Assembly: GCA_030248065.1 (NCBI GenBank)
Contig: JASAMV010001788.1
Span: 1 to 64,000 of the forward strand
Length of the DNA: 64,000 bases
Source of the DNA: Rhynchonema sp. JSB1_4
Taxonomy: Eukaryota; Nematoda; Chromadorea; Monhysterida; Xyalidae
Direction of reading: 5' to 3'
Each line of letters starts with the position of its first letter. The first letter of the stretch is position 1. Made by a program: the position numbers and the translations under genes. Of this stretch, positions 1-12,423 are shown in pieces. The notes beneath the pieces were generated by a model. That model searched no databases, was not told where the DNA came from, and was given only the letters and a program-made list of their open reading frames with translations.

Positions 1-1849
1 ATAGCAATGAAAGCATTTCACATGATCACCCGCCTCCAATCATCCAATTATACAACACTTTACCACAAACACACCTCGGCCGCTCGTCCCAATCGATCAC
101 TTCAAGGGACACCTTGCGTCCTCCCACACGTGCACCCCATAAAACCTGCAATAAACCGTACAGTTTTGAACAAACCCACACAGAAGAACGCACAAAATAG
201 TGTGAAAGAATTGTCAGGCAATTTGATCGTGCTCAACGATCCACAATGGCTAACACACAGCAAAAACAGCAGCAACGAAGAGAGCTCAAATCCCCCATCA
301 ACACCAACCACAAATCGCAGATCTCCGTAGCCCATCACCGTCGACAGAGCCAACCGAAAGACACTCGATGCAGCCATCGCCCCCGGATCAACGCCACTCG
401 TCATTGCAACCACTTTCCTCTCAGCCGTCATCAACTGAAAAAAGTAAACAATACAATTAACTTCTCCGAAACACGTACAACTCGCTCAGTCATAATTACG
501 CTGGTGTGCAAAAAAATTGAAAATCTAAAAATTATCGGGGCGCCCAAATGATCTCAAATATGTTCAAAAAAATTACTTGCAGAAATAACTGTTAAAAATC
601 AATTTACCGACGTCACACCACTTCACGGCCTCCATGAAAAGAAAAACAATCTACACACCTCAGACCACTCCACGGCCTCCATGAAGTCCACCATTTTTTT
701 CCGTTGTCCTCCGTCGCAGAACTCCACCGAACGTCCTCGACACAACGCGATCGATCCAAATTTTTTTCGTCGCGGATACACAAACACCGCCACTCGCTGA
801 ATGCGACCCGTTTCGTGTACATTGACAACGACCTGTAGTCGTGGAATCAAACAAGGCTATCGAACTTCAGCGGGAAAGCTATCGCATGAATATGGACACC
901 CCCACGCAAGTATGCTGTAGCTAGCTATTGCGCACAGCTTGGCACTCCGGAGCACTCGTACCTCAAAGCAATCATCTATACCTTAACGTCGTGGAATCAA
1001 ACAAAGCTATCGCATCGATCTTGACACGCCCGGGCGCCGGTGTAGAATAATAGCGAGTGTGCTAGAACTAGCTATTACGTAGAGCTTGACACCCCGAGGC
1101 GTAGGTACGACAAAGCTATCATGTATACCTTAACGCCGTCGACCAGATGTCAAAACATTCAAAAAATAAAGCATCCAAACATTCAGAGAATGAAGCCGTA
1201 TCCCACTGTCCGACCAACCCCGTAGCGAAAGAGAATTAAGGTTCGTAGCGTCCACTCCACGTCGCGCATCCCCATCTCACCGACGTCCTTCGAACGACAA
1301 ATCATGTACACGTCAATCGGAAAGGCGGACGGAGAGGTTTCCTCGTGCGTAGCCATGAGCCGTACAGTCACCATGCTGTTTCCTAAACAACAATTGTTCT
1401 AAACAGTACGGCACCCACCAGATCCATCGTAATGACGCGAAACCTAACCGCGCCGAATAGATTTAATCTCCGTGATGACCAGGATAAGAGCCCCATCCAA
1501 TCGGCCACTTCCGCTCACAATGTCACCCATCGTCGCGGGTCGTAGAAACGAGCGCTAAAAATATGACACGCACCTCACGCATCCGAATACGAAACGAACA
1601 CCGAACCGAAATCACCGACCCTCACATGCATCAGAACTGGTCCGCCACCCGGCGTTTCCCCCGAAAAACACAACCACCCGTTACGCCCAAATATACAAAC
1701 AAACCTGACGTTCAATACCTTGTCGCAAAACCCAATCACCCTCCGCACGCTGCAACATGCCCCACCGGATGGTATCAGGCGATGGGCGTATCAGGCTCCC
1801 GTCACTTCGCAGTTGTCCGTTTGTTAAGCGCTCCGCCACCGTCGTATTC
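1..1849 (-). CDS. Unrecognised multi-exon gene, partial (C-terminal part beyond the left edge)
   Basis: I do not recognise the product. Five minus-strand exons chain with matching phases: 1849-1719, 1382-1219, 832-659, 434-309 and 145-75. Acceptors are good (ATTGCAG, TTTTTTCAG, TTTATTGCAG) and donors are GTATTG, GTTGGT, GTGTGT, GTTGGT and GTGTGT. The translated exons are mixed globular sequence without low complexity, for example VVVNVHETGRIQRVAVFVYP, then MTSGVDPGAMAASSVFRLAL, then VLWGARVGGRKVSLEVIDWD in the last visible exon, which runs off the edge in phase 2. No start codon is assigned, so more 5' exons may lie upstream in the repeat-rich stretch. Phase agreement across all four introns is the main support for a real gene; the function is unknown. 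The stretch between exons 2 and 3 (833-1218) carries a direct repeat. Confidence 0.5.
835..1140. repeat. Imperfect direct repeat inside an intron
   Basis: The segment GTCGTGGAATCAAACAA followed by GCTATCG occurs near 838 and again near 988. Each copy is followed by a related run containing GTAGCTAGCTATT or GAACTAGCTATT and AGCTTGACAC. The period is about 150 bp. A shorter duplication, CACGGCCTCCATGAA, lies at about 625 and 672. No terminal inverted repeat was seen. Confidence 0.55.
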
Positions 1850-1899
1850 CTGCAATACATACAACCCACACAGTAAATGAACAGTGAAAGTAATTGTTT

Positions 1900-3100
1900 C
1901 GTACGTGACCCCCAGAAACAAAAAAAAGGCTAGCTCGCACCTAAAAATTGGGGGAGAAACAAAAAAAACGGCTTGAAAATTTTACTGTTTCGTTTTCTTC
2001 TCAACCGATTCTCAATAATAAAACTAGTACAAAGGCCAGCTTGCACCCAAAAATGGGGGGGTAGCACCTAAGTTGCACCTAGTGAATTTTGAAAAAAAAC
2101 CCAAACCCCATGAGCTTGAAAAAAAACCCAAACCCCATGAGCCGACCGCACACACTAACCTTCGAGCACGCTTCGGTGCTTTTATTGGTGCGACCCGACT
2201 GCTCTCCCCTCTTCGCGATTTCTTTCCACGCGTCAAAAATCGCTTGATCCCCAGCCCGGGCACTTTCTTGCCGAATACGATGTCTCCACTGAAAAAAACG
2301 CAAAACAACAGTAATTTCTGAGCATGAAAACAAAATCTGATGCCCCCCCACCGAAGCATGCAAACAAAATCCGACAACCCGGCCATGAAAACAAAATCTG
2401 ACGGCTCCCCGAGCCCCCCCCCCCCCCGAAGCGTACAACCCAAGCGCCCCCCTCCCCCAACCATGGAAACAAAATCTGATATAGCCAATCTGCCCCACCT
2501 CAAACGTATGATAATAATATAGCCAATCTGCCCCACCTCAAACGTATGATGAACATCCGATGGCCCCCAGCCCCCCCCCCCTACCCCAAATGCACTGATC
2601 TACTCACCCCCCTAATCTCCTCACCCGTGCCGCAAATGTGCGTACAGGATGCCCGCCTACCCCAAATGTCACAAATCTCCTCACCCGTGCCGCAAATCCG
2701 GATACCGAATGCCCGACATTTCGCCGCGAGTCAATCCGACAGCAACAAATTTTGGCCGCGTGTCAATTGGACCCAGTCGCGTTGTTTCTAAAATGAAAAA
2801 AAATAACACGTTCTCTTCCGTTCATTTTATTCGACCCACTTTATTACGAACTAAAAAAATAATAATAAAAAAATAATAAAAAATAATAATAAAAAAATAA
2901 TAAAAAAATCGGGCATAAATCCACGGAAAATCCAAGCCAACTTTTCTCTCCCAAATAATCGAACAACTTCCTCCACCCTCCCGAGCAAAACATCCAAGCC
3001 AACTGCAACCGACCAATCACATTTTAGCCGAATAAAATTCAAACGCTATACGCTTAAGCATACATGACGTCACTTCCGAGCACTTCTCCGCTTCTCCCGT
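1900..3100. other. Repeat-rich stretch without a recognisable gene
   Basis: The stretch is low complexity, with runs of C or G and A-rich blocks. ATGAAAACAAAATCTGA-like units recur between 2325 and 2480. A near-exact tandem duplication of about 42 bp (core CCAATCTGCCCCACCTCAAA) lies at about 2478-2548, and an AATAAT/AAAAAAT run at about 2855-2908. Reading frames here are open on both strands only because of the base bias. I see no splice-supported coding exon. Confidence 0.5.
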
Positions 3101-3109
3101 TAACCGGCC

Positions 3110-3309
3110 CCCATAAAAAGGGTATTTTGGCGAATTTTGAGAACATTGGCCTAAAAATCACACATTTTTTGGCCTAAAAATGCCCATTTTAGGCAAAAAT
3201 TGGGGGAGATGGTGTACCCGGAGGGAGAGACAGGGGGATAGTCAAGTGTACCACCTGAGGGGGAGATAGCGTACCCGAGGGGGACCCCCCAGGAACTAGA
3301 ACTACACTG
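3110..3309 (+). mobile_element. Truncated hAT-like MITE, family A
   Basis: The right half matches the complete family A copy at 3642-4033, with the same CATAAAAAGGG, TTTTGGCGA and GGGGGAGATAG blocks. It ends in the family A terminal repeat with a small insertion (CCAGGAACTAGAACTACACTG region). The left end is missing, so no target duplication can be read. Confidence 0.65.
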
Positions 3310-3310
3310 C

Positions 3311-4060
3311 CTCCCACCCGACGGTACCCTACCCGTCACGACCTGGTACTTTACCCCCTACGCGCCCCGCTCTGGTACCCTAGCTGCCCCGTCAAAATGG
3401 CCGTTTTTCGGTCAAAAATGCCCAGATTTCGACCGAAAACCCCCAAAAAGTGCAAAAAATTGTGCGCCGCGCGCGATTAATGTACTTCATGGCACATAAA
3501 AATAGGTTACCGAAAAAAGTTGCATGGTACACTACCCCGCCCCGAAAAATCTCCCCCCCCCCCCGAAATTCCAGGTGCACTACCCTCCCGCCCCCGCCCC
3601 GAATTTAACCCCCAGGTACATATGTACCCTGCCCGCCCCGCCAGTGTAGTTCCTGGTCCGGAGGGGGAGATAGCGGACCCTCCGTTTTTTTTCGGAGGGG
3701 GAGATAGTGTACCCCCGAGGGGGGAAGGGGGGGGGAAGACCCAAATTCAGGAAAAAGTCACTTTTTGAGGAAGAAAATTTGACCTATTTTTGCCCCTTTT
3801 TGGAAAAAATACTTCATAAAAAGGGCATTTTGGCGACGTTTGAGAACATTGACCCTAAAATCACACATTTTTGGCCTAAAAATGCCCATTTTAGGCCTAA
3901 AAATGCCTATTTTAGGCAAAAATTGGGGGAGATAGTGTACCCGGAGGGGGAGATAGGGGGATAGTGTACCACCCGAGGGGGAGATAGCGTACCCGAGGGG
4001 GGGACCCCCCTCCCCCCCCCAGGAACTACACTGCGCCCCGCTAAAGTAGCGACAGCACTG
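3311..4060. mobile_element. hAT-like MITE, family B, left-truncated host of a family A insertion
   Basis: The sequence before 3642 and after 4033 reads as one family B element: repeated GGTACCCTACCCGCCCCG-type blocks, a central GCGCCGCGCGCG palindrome near 3462 and a right end AAAGTAGCGACAGCACTG. The family A element was inserted at its CGCCCCGC site. The full-length relative is at 26594-27032. The left terminus is not recognisable, so the start given is approximate. Confidence 0.6.
3642..4033. mobile_element. hAT-like MITE, family A, complete (392 bp)
   Basis: Terminal inverted repeats are CAGTGTAGTTCCTGG and CCAGGAACTACACTG, flanked by a perfect 8-bp duplication, CGCCCCGC (3634-3641 and 4034-4041). 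The interior has no coding capacity. GGGGGAGATAG...GTACCC motifs are reiterated near both ends, and the AT-rich core contains complementary TTTTGGCC/GGCCTAAAA runs. CAGTG ends with 8-bp duplications are typical of the hAT superfamily; the assignment is by structure only. Confidence 0.85.
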
Positions 4061-4194
4061 CAAATAAGTACTCTTTGCAACATTCATTGAGTCTCCTCCA
4101 ACATTATTCATTCACCTTTCAGTTCTGTCTGTACTGTCCCTGCGGCGGCGGCAACCTTTGATTGGATTGGAGTTGGATAAACATTGGGTGGTAA

Positions 4195-4629
4195 CAGTGT
4201 TGGAGGTACTCTGGAGGGGGGATACCTACTGTACCGCGCTCGGAGAGGGGGGATACCTACTGTACCAGAGCCGATGGCCTGGGGGGGTTATGTACCTAGG
4301 GGGGGGGTTAGGTTTTGGGGTGAAAATTTTTTATGTGTTTATTATGTGTGGAATCGTGTGAAAACGTGGTATTTGCGCGCGTAGCGCGCGAATTTCGGGT
4401 AATTTGAGGTAAAAAACACTGATTTTGCACTAATTTCGGCCATTTTGGTCAAAAATTGGCACTTTTGGGGCAAAATCGGGGGGGATACCTACTGTACCGG
4501 GGTGAAAATCGGGGGGATACCTACTGTACCATGCCAAACATCGGGGGGGATACCTACTGTACCAGGCGAGGGGGGATACCTACTGTACTGGGGGGGGCTA
4601 CCCCCCCAAACCCCCCACCTCCAACACTG
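4195..4629. mobile_element. hAT-like MITE, family C, complete (435 bp), 40 bp upstream of the IARS1 start
   Basis: Left end CAGTGTTGGAGGTAC and right end CACCTCCAACACTG, flanked by a perfect 8-bp duplication, GGTGGTAA (4187-4194 and 4630-4637). The unit GGGGGGATACCTACTGTACC is reiterated about six times in total near the two ends. The centre carries the palindrome GCGCGCGTAGCGCGCG (about 4374-4389). It is non-coding. Its position immediately upstream of the IARS1 initiator means it lies in the 5' untranslated or promoter region of that gene. Confidence 0.88.
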
Positions 4630-4669
4630 GGTGGTAACATTATAACAAACAATAGTGGAGCGGCACCTA

Positions 4670-7600
4670 ATGGAGCACCGCTTGTATCCGGTGCCGGAGC
4701 ACATTCATTTCGCTAAAGCGGAAGAAGAAATCCTTGAAGAATGGCAGAAGAACAAGGCTTTCGAAAAAAGTGTTGAGTATGTCATGTTTACTTTCCTCTC
4801 GTTTGTGTCTTGTGTTAAATTTTAAATTGCAACTGGCATATTTTGGGCGTGGTGAATTGCTATTGCAGACGAAGCCAAGGCCAGCCGGAGTTCACCTTCT
4901 ACGATGGCCCGCCATTCGCCACCGGTCTGCCACATTACGGCCATTTCGTGGCCAGTACCATCAAAGATGTTGTGCCTCGATGGGCCACGATGAATGGCCA
5001 TCACGTCACTCGGCGATTTGGCTGGGATTGTCACGGATTGCCTGTCGTAAGTAAAGTCCACCACTCTATTCCATGATTTAGTTTTAGCACTGATAGCTTT
5101 GTTGTGTGCGCGTACTTTCTTGCATTGTAAATATGGGATTATTTTTCTTGCAGGAATACGAAATTGACAAAGCGCTCGGCATCACCGGACCGGATGATGT
5201 GCGCAAAATGGGTATTGACGCGTACAACAATGAGTGCAGGTCGATTGTGATGAGATACTCGACGGAGTGGAGGGTCGGTCATTTGTTCAAAGTTTTCTTG
5301 TTTTTGGTCATTGCCTTACAACACATCGAAATACAATTCAGAGCCAAGTCACCAGGTTGGGACGTTGGATTGATTTTGACAACGACTATAAAACGATGTA
5401 TCCGTGGTTTATGGAGTCAGTTTGGTGAGGCCACTCACTTCATTATCGATGAAAACCGGTTATTTCACAGTATCTTTTACTTTTAGGTACGTGTTCAAGC
5501 AGCTGTTCGACAAAGGTCTGGTGTACAAAGGCGTGAAAGTGATGCCTTATTCGTGGGCTTGCTCAACACCTCTGTCAAATTTCGAAGCAGGTCAAAATTA
5601 TCAGGACGTTCAAGATCCTTCTGGTTGGTGCTTATTCGCATGGATGTTTTGTGACAAAAAACGTTGCAATTAAAAGGATTGTGTCGTCTCCAGTGATCAT
5701 CAGTTTCCCCCTACTTGACGAACCTGATGTGAGTCTACTTGTGTGGACGACCACTCCGTGGACCCTGCCGTCCAATCTGGCTGTATGTGTGCATCCCGAG
5801 CTCACGTACGTACTTGTGCACGGTGAGTCGTCGGCTTTTGCTTGACTTTCGAATGTGTAAGATTCTAGTTACGCTTGCGTTTTTCTGCAGACAAAGAGCG
5901 CAATCAGAAATACGTCGTGCTCGAGTCACTGCTGCCACAAGTGTTCAAAAAACACGCTACACATCACGACCAAGCACAACAACGGGCAGATAAGCAGAAG
6001 AAGGAATCAACGCCCGACCCACAACAACAGGCCAAGGACAAGAAACAGAAGAAAAAGAAAGAAAAAAAAGAAAAGCAACAAGAGCAGCAGAATCAGACGT
6101 CTGAACAGACAACAGCATCGAATGAAGAATTGCCATACGAAGTTCTGAAGCAGATGAAAGGCAAAGAGCTGGTCAATCGACCGTACGAACCATTGTTTCC
6201 GTATTTCAAGCAACTGCAAGAGAAAAACAATGCATTCCGTGTGCTTTGCGATGACTACGTGACGACTGATACTGGCACCGGATTGGTGCATCAGGCGCCG
6301 TACCATGGAGAGGTAAGTCTGCAAATTGTTTGCAGTTTTGGCTGTTTATTCTGCAATATTGAGCCATGCTATTTTGAATGACCACCGTGACTGACGGTGA
6401 CTGCGTTCGTTCACCATCAATCTGCAGTGTGCATCTGGATACGTGGAACCGACGTTGAGATATTTAAAGCTACAACGCAGCCCATTGAACTTCTCAGTTA
6501 CTCTATGTCCTTGCTACGGAAGTTCGTTTTTCAGTTGTTATTCGTTGTTTGCAGGACGATTACCGTGTTTGTCTGCGAGAAGGCGTGATCACCAGAGACA
6601 TGGAGCCAGTCTGCCCCGTTGATGAGGTCGGCAAATTCACAGCTGAAGTCACAGATTTCGCCGGACAGTTCGTTAAAGTTGGTCATCTTTTTGAATTGGT
6701 TTTGAGAGTTAGAATAACGAAAAATTTTAAAAAAACTGCAGGACGCCGACACGCACATCATGCGTCACGTCAAGTCGCACGGCCGTCTGTTCAGTCAATC
6801 GACCTGTATGCATTCGTATCCACATTGTTGGCGCAGCAACAAACCGTTGTTGTACAAGGCCGTGCCGTCGTGGTATGTCAGGGTTGAGCCGTTCATCGAT
6901 CAGCTGCTCGAGAACAACGACAAGGCGTATTGGGTACGTCGGTTGGGTTGTTTTTGATTTTTTGAGATGTTGTCAAACCGGTTGTGCATTGGTCACATGA
7001 CTTTTTGTGTGGAGCATAATTCTTCCTGCTGCCACTAATTTCGGCCGGAGCGTGAGTGTTCCCAGACAGCTGATATAAAGCTTGCACTTCTGATCACAGC
7101 TGTTGGCAGCAGTAAAACTAACTATCCTCAATACGAAGAGTCGCGTGATCATGATAAGACTTGACCGAAGCCATCCCCAGGCTTTTTGTGGCACCCAACA
7201 AACCACGGCCTTTTTGTGCAAACGTTTCTCCATTTAGGTGCCAACATTTGTGCAAGAGAAACGTTTCGCGAATTGGCTGTCAAACGCTCGTGATTGGGCA
7301 ATTAGTCGCAATCGATTCTGGGGCACACCCATACCGTTGTGGGTGTCGGACGACGGCAAAGAGGTCGTGTGCATCGGCTCGATTGCTGAACTCGAGAAGC
7401 TGACCGGACAGAAAGTCACTGATTTGCATCGCGAAAGGTGGGGAAACAGAGCACTTGGCCATGTCGATTTTTTGGCATTTGCGGTCACGGTGTTGGTATG
7501 TAACAACCATATATATTGATTTGTTAAACCATCACCGACCTTGCAGCGTCGATCATTTAACCATCCCATCGCAAAGTGGTCATGGCGTGTTGCGTCGTGT

Positions 7601-10600
7601 GTCCGAGGTGTTCGATTGTTGGTTCGAGTCTGGCTCGATGCCTTACGCTCAGTCACACTGGCCGTTTGAGAACAAGAAATGGTTCGAGGACAATTTCCCG
7701 GCCGATTTCATTGCCGAAGGTTAAGATGGGATTGGTCTGGGTCGGTATCAATGTGGTAGATGGGGAGGGGTTGTTGCGAGCGTGACATTGTGATGTTGGA
7801 CCTTGACAGTTAATAAACACTGTTTTTATTGTTGGAATCACAACGCTAAGTAAAATTTATGTTACACTGAAAATAAACACGTCTTGTGCCATAATAAGCA
7901 GCTTGCCGTAACATCTGAACTGCCAACAGTTAACGGCTAGAAATTCGGGAGCTTCCCTGCTTGAAAATATTTTCCGTCGGTCAGCACATAATTGGTACAA
8001 CAATGAGAAACTGCAACTTTGAGACCGTGCAAAATTACGAACATTAGCTGAAACAGCCATTATCATTGCAAACTATCGCATCCATTTTCGGTTTGTGACC
8101 ACTATTGAACGAATTCGTGCTCAATTTCAGGCATCGACCAAACGCGCGGCTGGTTCTACACATTGTTGGTGTTGTCAACTCTGTTGTTCGGTCGACCGCC
8201 GTTCAAAAATCTGATCGTCAACGGACTTGTGCTCGCAGCAGACGGAAACAAAATGAGCAAACGACTCAAGAACTATCCCGACCCGCAAATTGTCATGAAC
8301 AAGTATGGCGCCGATGCGCTCAGGTGAGGATGTAGGACTGGGGTTTTTCTTTCATTTGTTATTGTGAATTTGTGAAATCATCCATGTCGCACCGAACTTC
8401 TCGACTCCTACCGAAAAGATTTTGCGTATCGCGGCACAGTGGTGTAGTTGGGGGGAGGGGGGTTGGGGGAGGGGTTACCCCCTGGTATGGGGTGTGAGAA
8501 ATCGGTCGGGGGTAAGGGAAATTTTTCACTTTTGGAACAAGCACCCCTAAGAAATGAGTTTTTGACTCCGAGAAGAACCAAAATTGACTATTTGTCGTCT
8601 AAAAATGTCAAAAATCGCTTGCTATCGCAAGAAAGCCCTGTTTTAAGCACTTTTATACCACTTTTTGGTACTTTTAGAAGATTTTTGGGGTCATTTTTTC
8701 AGAAACCTCTCCATCGGAAAATTTTTGAGTTTTTTTGGAGAAACCCCCCTGGTATCAGAAATTTTTTGATTTGTGGGGTATGTAGGGGAAATTTCCCGAA
8801 AATTGGGCTGGGTATGGGAAAACTTCGATTTCTCAACGACGCCACTGTTGCGGCGCGGCAGCCAAGTTTCTTTATTCTTGTTCTTTTTTCTCAGATTGTA
8901 CCTCATAAACTCGCCGGTTGTTCGTGGTGAGAATCTTCGGTTCCGTGAAGAGGGGGTGCGAGACGTGCAGAAGGACTGTTTGTTGCCGTTGTTCCACGCA
9001 TATCGCTTCTTCGTTCAGGCCGTGCTTCAGTTTGAAACGGTTGGTTTTCCACATTCAGTTCTTTTCGCTTCTCATATTGAAAAATAGTTTCAGGAAAATC
9101 ATGAAACCTTTTTTTCAACGAAACATTCAGCGCGAGTCGACCGACTTCTGGGCGCGAGCCCAACCAACGTCAAGCAACGTAATGGACCGTTGGATCGTAT
9201 CCGAGTTGAATACACTGGTCAAATTCGTGCACCAGGAAATGGCTGCATTCCGACTGTACACTGTGCTGCCTAGACTGGTCAAGTACATTGAAACATTGAC
9301 CAATTGGTATGTCAGGATGAATCGACGCAGACTCAAGGTCAGAGTATGGGGCGGGATTTTGGGTTTGGTTAGAGATCTGTGGTATGAAAGTGAACAAGTT
9401 AACGATATCAAAGTTGGTGATCGCATCGGATCTCCTGTCTTGGACACATGTCCTTTTGAATGAAGTAATTTCCAGAAAACTGTTGGTATTTCGAGATGCG
9501 TAGAAGCCGTCAAATGTCAAAACTGATCCTAGCCAATGCGATTCAATTGTACCAACTTCGATTCGTGTACCATGGCATGACCAGTGATGTCACTGTAAAT
9601 TCCATTTGGCTGCAGGGCGACGACAACAGCACAGCCGATTGTCTCGATGCACTGGAGACCTTGTGCTACGTGTTGACGGTGATCGCGCGTGTGATGGCCC
9701 CGTTCATGCCCTACGTCACCGACTACATGTGGCGCAATCTACGTAATGTGCTGCATGACGACGTGCCTGAATGTGTCCATCATTGTGCTATGCCGAAACC
9801 AGAGTGGGCCGTTGTTGTGTTCGATTTAATTTAGGGGACTGATTGATTGACCAAATTGATTGCAGCAATTCTCTGATCGACAAAACGGTGGAGCGTCGAG
9901 TGTCGGCCATGCAGACGGTGATCGATCTGATCAGGGTGGCACGCGATAGAAGGACGTTGCCCATAAAGGTATACGATATGGGCAAATACGATACGTAGAA
10001 GTGTAGCTCACGCTTTTATACGATCTCGTGCGGGCGATCAATCAATCTTTATGTGATTGCATCTACCTGATTTGCAAACCCCCATTGTTTGCTTGCCATT
10101 CAGCAACCATTGCCCGACGTCGTTGTCGTGCAACGCGACCAAGAGTTCCTCAGTGACGTTCAATCATTGGAATCGTATGTGTGCGAGGAGGGAAATGTTG
10201 CTCAGGTATATGTTGGCTGCACGATGTAATCGTGGAAGAATTTAGGATTTGATGTCATGTTTGTGCAGGTGACCTTGTCTGGTGATAAAGAGAAATGGAA
10301 CGTCAAACTGCGCGCACAACTCGAATATCGTGTGGTCGCACAACGCGCTGATGCCAGACAGCACATGAAGGCACTGGAAGCTGCCGTCAAGGTACCCATA
10401 AGTTTCGTTCGGCCTTACGTAGAAGTGGGACGTATTTCCCTTTTCGATTTCCCAGTTTCGAAAATTGCAGCACCAAAGAATGGGAAATATTTCTTACTTT
10501 CTGTTTTTTTACGAAACTAGGAAATGGAAATATTTGTCATTTAAAACGTAACAAATTTCCTATTTCCTGTTTCCCATGTTTACGTAAGGACGCCCTCAGT

Positions 10601-12107
10601 TTTCTTTCTCATTTCCAGGATCTATCTGCCAAAGACTTGGAGCAATTTGCCGAATGTGGCGAAGTAACTGTGGCCGGCCATGCGCTCGGAAGTGACGAAC
10701 TGAAATTGAGCTATGAACTGCAGGGACAGGCACATGAGAAATATGAACCGGCGGCCGCGAATAACGTACGATTTGGAAATTTTGAATATGTTTGGGATGG
10801 AAGATAATCTTTGGACTTTTTTTTATTTCAGGTAATCATCTTGTTGAACACGGTGCCCGATCAAAGCATGATGGACGAACGGTGCAAACGGGAGATCACG
10901 AATCGCATTCAGAAATTGCGCAAAAAAGTATGTTGACGACGTGACACACTTGAGGCGATATGAACATTGGCAGACGAAGGCGGAGTGGAGTTGTTCAATA
11001 GTTATTTGAGCCGTATTTTGTGATCGAGTTGTCGCACTAATTTAGACCAGTGCAAAAGTTGTTCCCACAACTAGGTGGTGCAAATTTGTACTCGCATTTG
11101 TTTGCAACAAGATGCGGCCCAAACAAAAATTTGGAATCCCTGCCTTTGTTCGCGTCCGCCAATAATTGATGTGATCCTATGTGACATGCAGAGTTGCTGC
11201 AACTGTCTAGAGGATGATCAACACTCCCGTAACACCACAGGCGCGCCTCCAAGTATCGGACAGTGTGGCGGCGTACTGCGACGTGCAGCCAGCCGACAGT
11301 GACATGGCCCGTGTGCTGCACGCACATGCTGATGCGATTGCCAGTGCCACACGACAACCGGTGTTGATGGGCAAGGTGCCCGGTGACAAAAGGGTGATTG
11401 AGACGGAGACACATGACATTCTCGATGCACAATTGCTGGTGGCGTTGGTGGATATGAGGGGTGATGCTCCCGATAGTGGCACTGGTGGTGAGTGCCGATT
11501 GTTCTGGTTTTATGAGCGGGCAGGGGATCGGACAGGCCCTGTTTTGGTCACTTGACTGTTTGTGCGTTTTGAAAAAGTCGCGCGACCCAGCCGATGCCCG
11601 TTCCTACCCTACTTGATCACAAAATTGATGTTGGCGTTGTGTTTGTGCATTTTGATATTGACGTGGGACGCAAACTGGTGCTGGATTCTGTCTTGACTGT
11701 GCAAGTATGGTTCGAGCAAACGCTTGTCGGCGTCCATGCGGCGAGGGTTGATCGGTACAAAATTTTCTCCTTGACCGTTTCCTACTATTTTCAGCACCAG
11801 ATGCGAACGCCGTGTACGTATCGGTGATGGGTCGAAACGGCGGCGCGCCTGCCAAATTCCTATTGGAATCCCAAAACACATCCCCACTAACAATGCGTGG
11901 ACTGCTTAGAGAAGTGAGCTGTTCGGTTTTTGTTTTGTCTCTTATTTTTGTGCTGTTATGCAACGAACTTTGTTTCAGTTGCGTGCCGCCTGGCCCGAAC
12001 TCGAAACTGTCGGTAATTTGAAACTTTACACCGACGAGGCCAGAACGAGACCAGTACACCCGCAGTCAGATCTGGCGGATCTGGCAGCAAAAGTGCTCTA
12101 TGTGTAA
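4670..12107 (+). CDS. IARS1: Cytoplasmic isoleucyl-tRNA synthetase
   Basis: This class I enzyme charges tRNA-Ile and is part of the animal multi-synthetase complex. There are 23 exons: 4670-4776, 4869-5046, 5154-5273, 5342-5424, 5487-5623, 5694-5822, 5891-6312, 6555-6677, 6742-6933, 7238-7437, 7547-7719, 8131-8323, 8895-9039, 9131-9337, 9616-9803, 9866-9968, 10104-10205, 10269-10391, 10619-10765, 10832-10927, 11211-11487, 11795-11913, 11979-12107. They sum to 3693 nt, 1230 residues, against about 1260 in vertebrates. Visible motifs: the HIGH box as [12 protein letters not shown] (about residue 55), [26 protein letters not shown] of the editing domain, KMSKR (about residue 662) and [18 protein letters not shown] anticodon-binding sequence ([13 protein letters not shown]). 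The start ATG gives [11 protein letters not shown], matching the family N-terminus. Oddity: exon 7 inserts roughly 60 Lys/Gln-rich residues (about 272-338) in the editing domain. Intron 12 carries a MITE. Confidence 0.97.
8437..8847. mobile_element. hAT-like MITE in IARS1 intron 12 (411 bp)
   Basis: Left end CAGTGGTGTAGTTGGG and right end CTCAACGACGCCACTG (complement CAGTGGCGTCGTTGAG). The flanks TCGCGGCA and TTGCGGCG agree at 6 of 8 positions, as expected of an aged 8-bp duplication. The interior is non-coding, with repeated GGTATGGG/GGGGAAATTT blocks near the ends. It lies wholly inside the intron between the KMSKR exon and the next exon. Confidence 0.75.
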
Positions 12108-12417
12108 TGTTATGCTCATGTTAGATTTCTAATTTTATTATTACGTTTGGTTTTTGTTTTGTTTTTCTGTTGCTCACCAGATCGTTCGATAAGGTCAGTC
12201 ACAACGCTGTAGTCCCCGTGTGCTGTTGTTATGGTGTGCGGATGGTATTCTTCTCGGGAGCTGAAGTATTTGATCCTATTGCCTCTTGCTGTTGCTCTTG
12301 TTGTTATCGTTCGTTGTCTGTTATGATTACGCTGTATGCCTTTCTCATTTCTTATGTTGGTGTGAAAATCTATGAAATAAGTTTTGTTCACGCTGTTGTT
12401 TTGAAATGTTGTGTTGC

Positions 12418-12423
12418 AATAAA
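12418..12423 (+). terminator. Likely polyadenylation signal of IARS1
   Basis: AATAAA lies about 310 nt after the IARS1 stop and before the MON1 start. No nearer consensus hexamer was noticed. Confidence 0.4.

Noticed and set aside
2024..2536. Long Gly-rich minus-strand frame
   Set aside because: It arises from C/G homopolymer and repeat units; the codon content follows the repeat, not a protein.
4445..4716. Overlapping frames rich in GDTYCT/GYLLY repeats
   Set aside because: They are translations of the sub-terminal repeats of the family C MITE.
11588..11704. Open frame between IARS1 exons 21 and 22 that looks coding
   Set aside because: Splicing 11487 directly to 11795 restores the conserved sequence and phase; including this frame breaks the phase on both sides.
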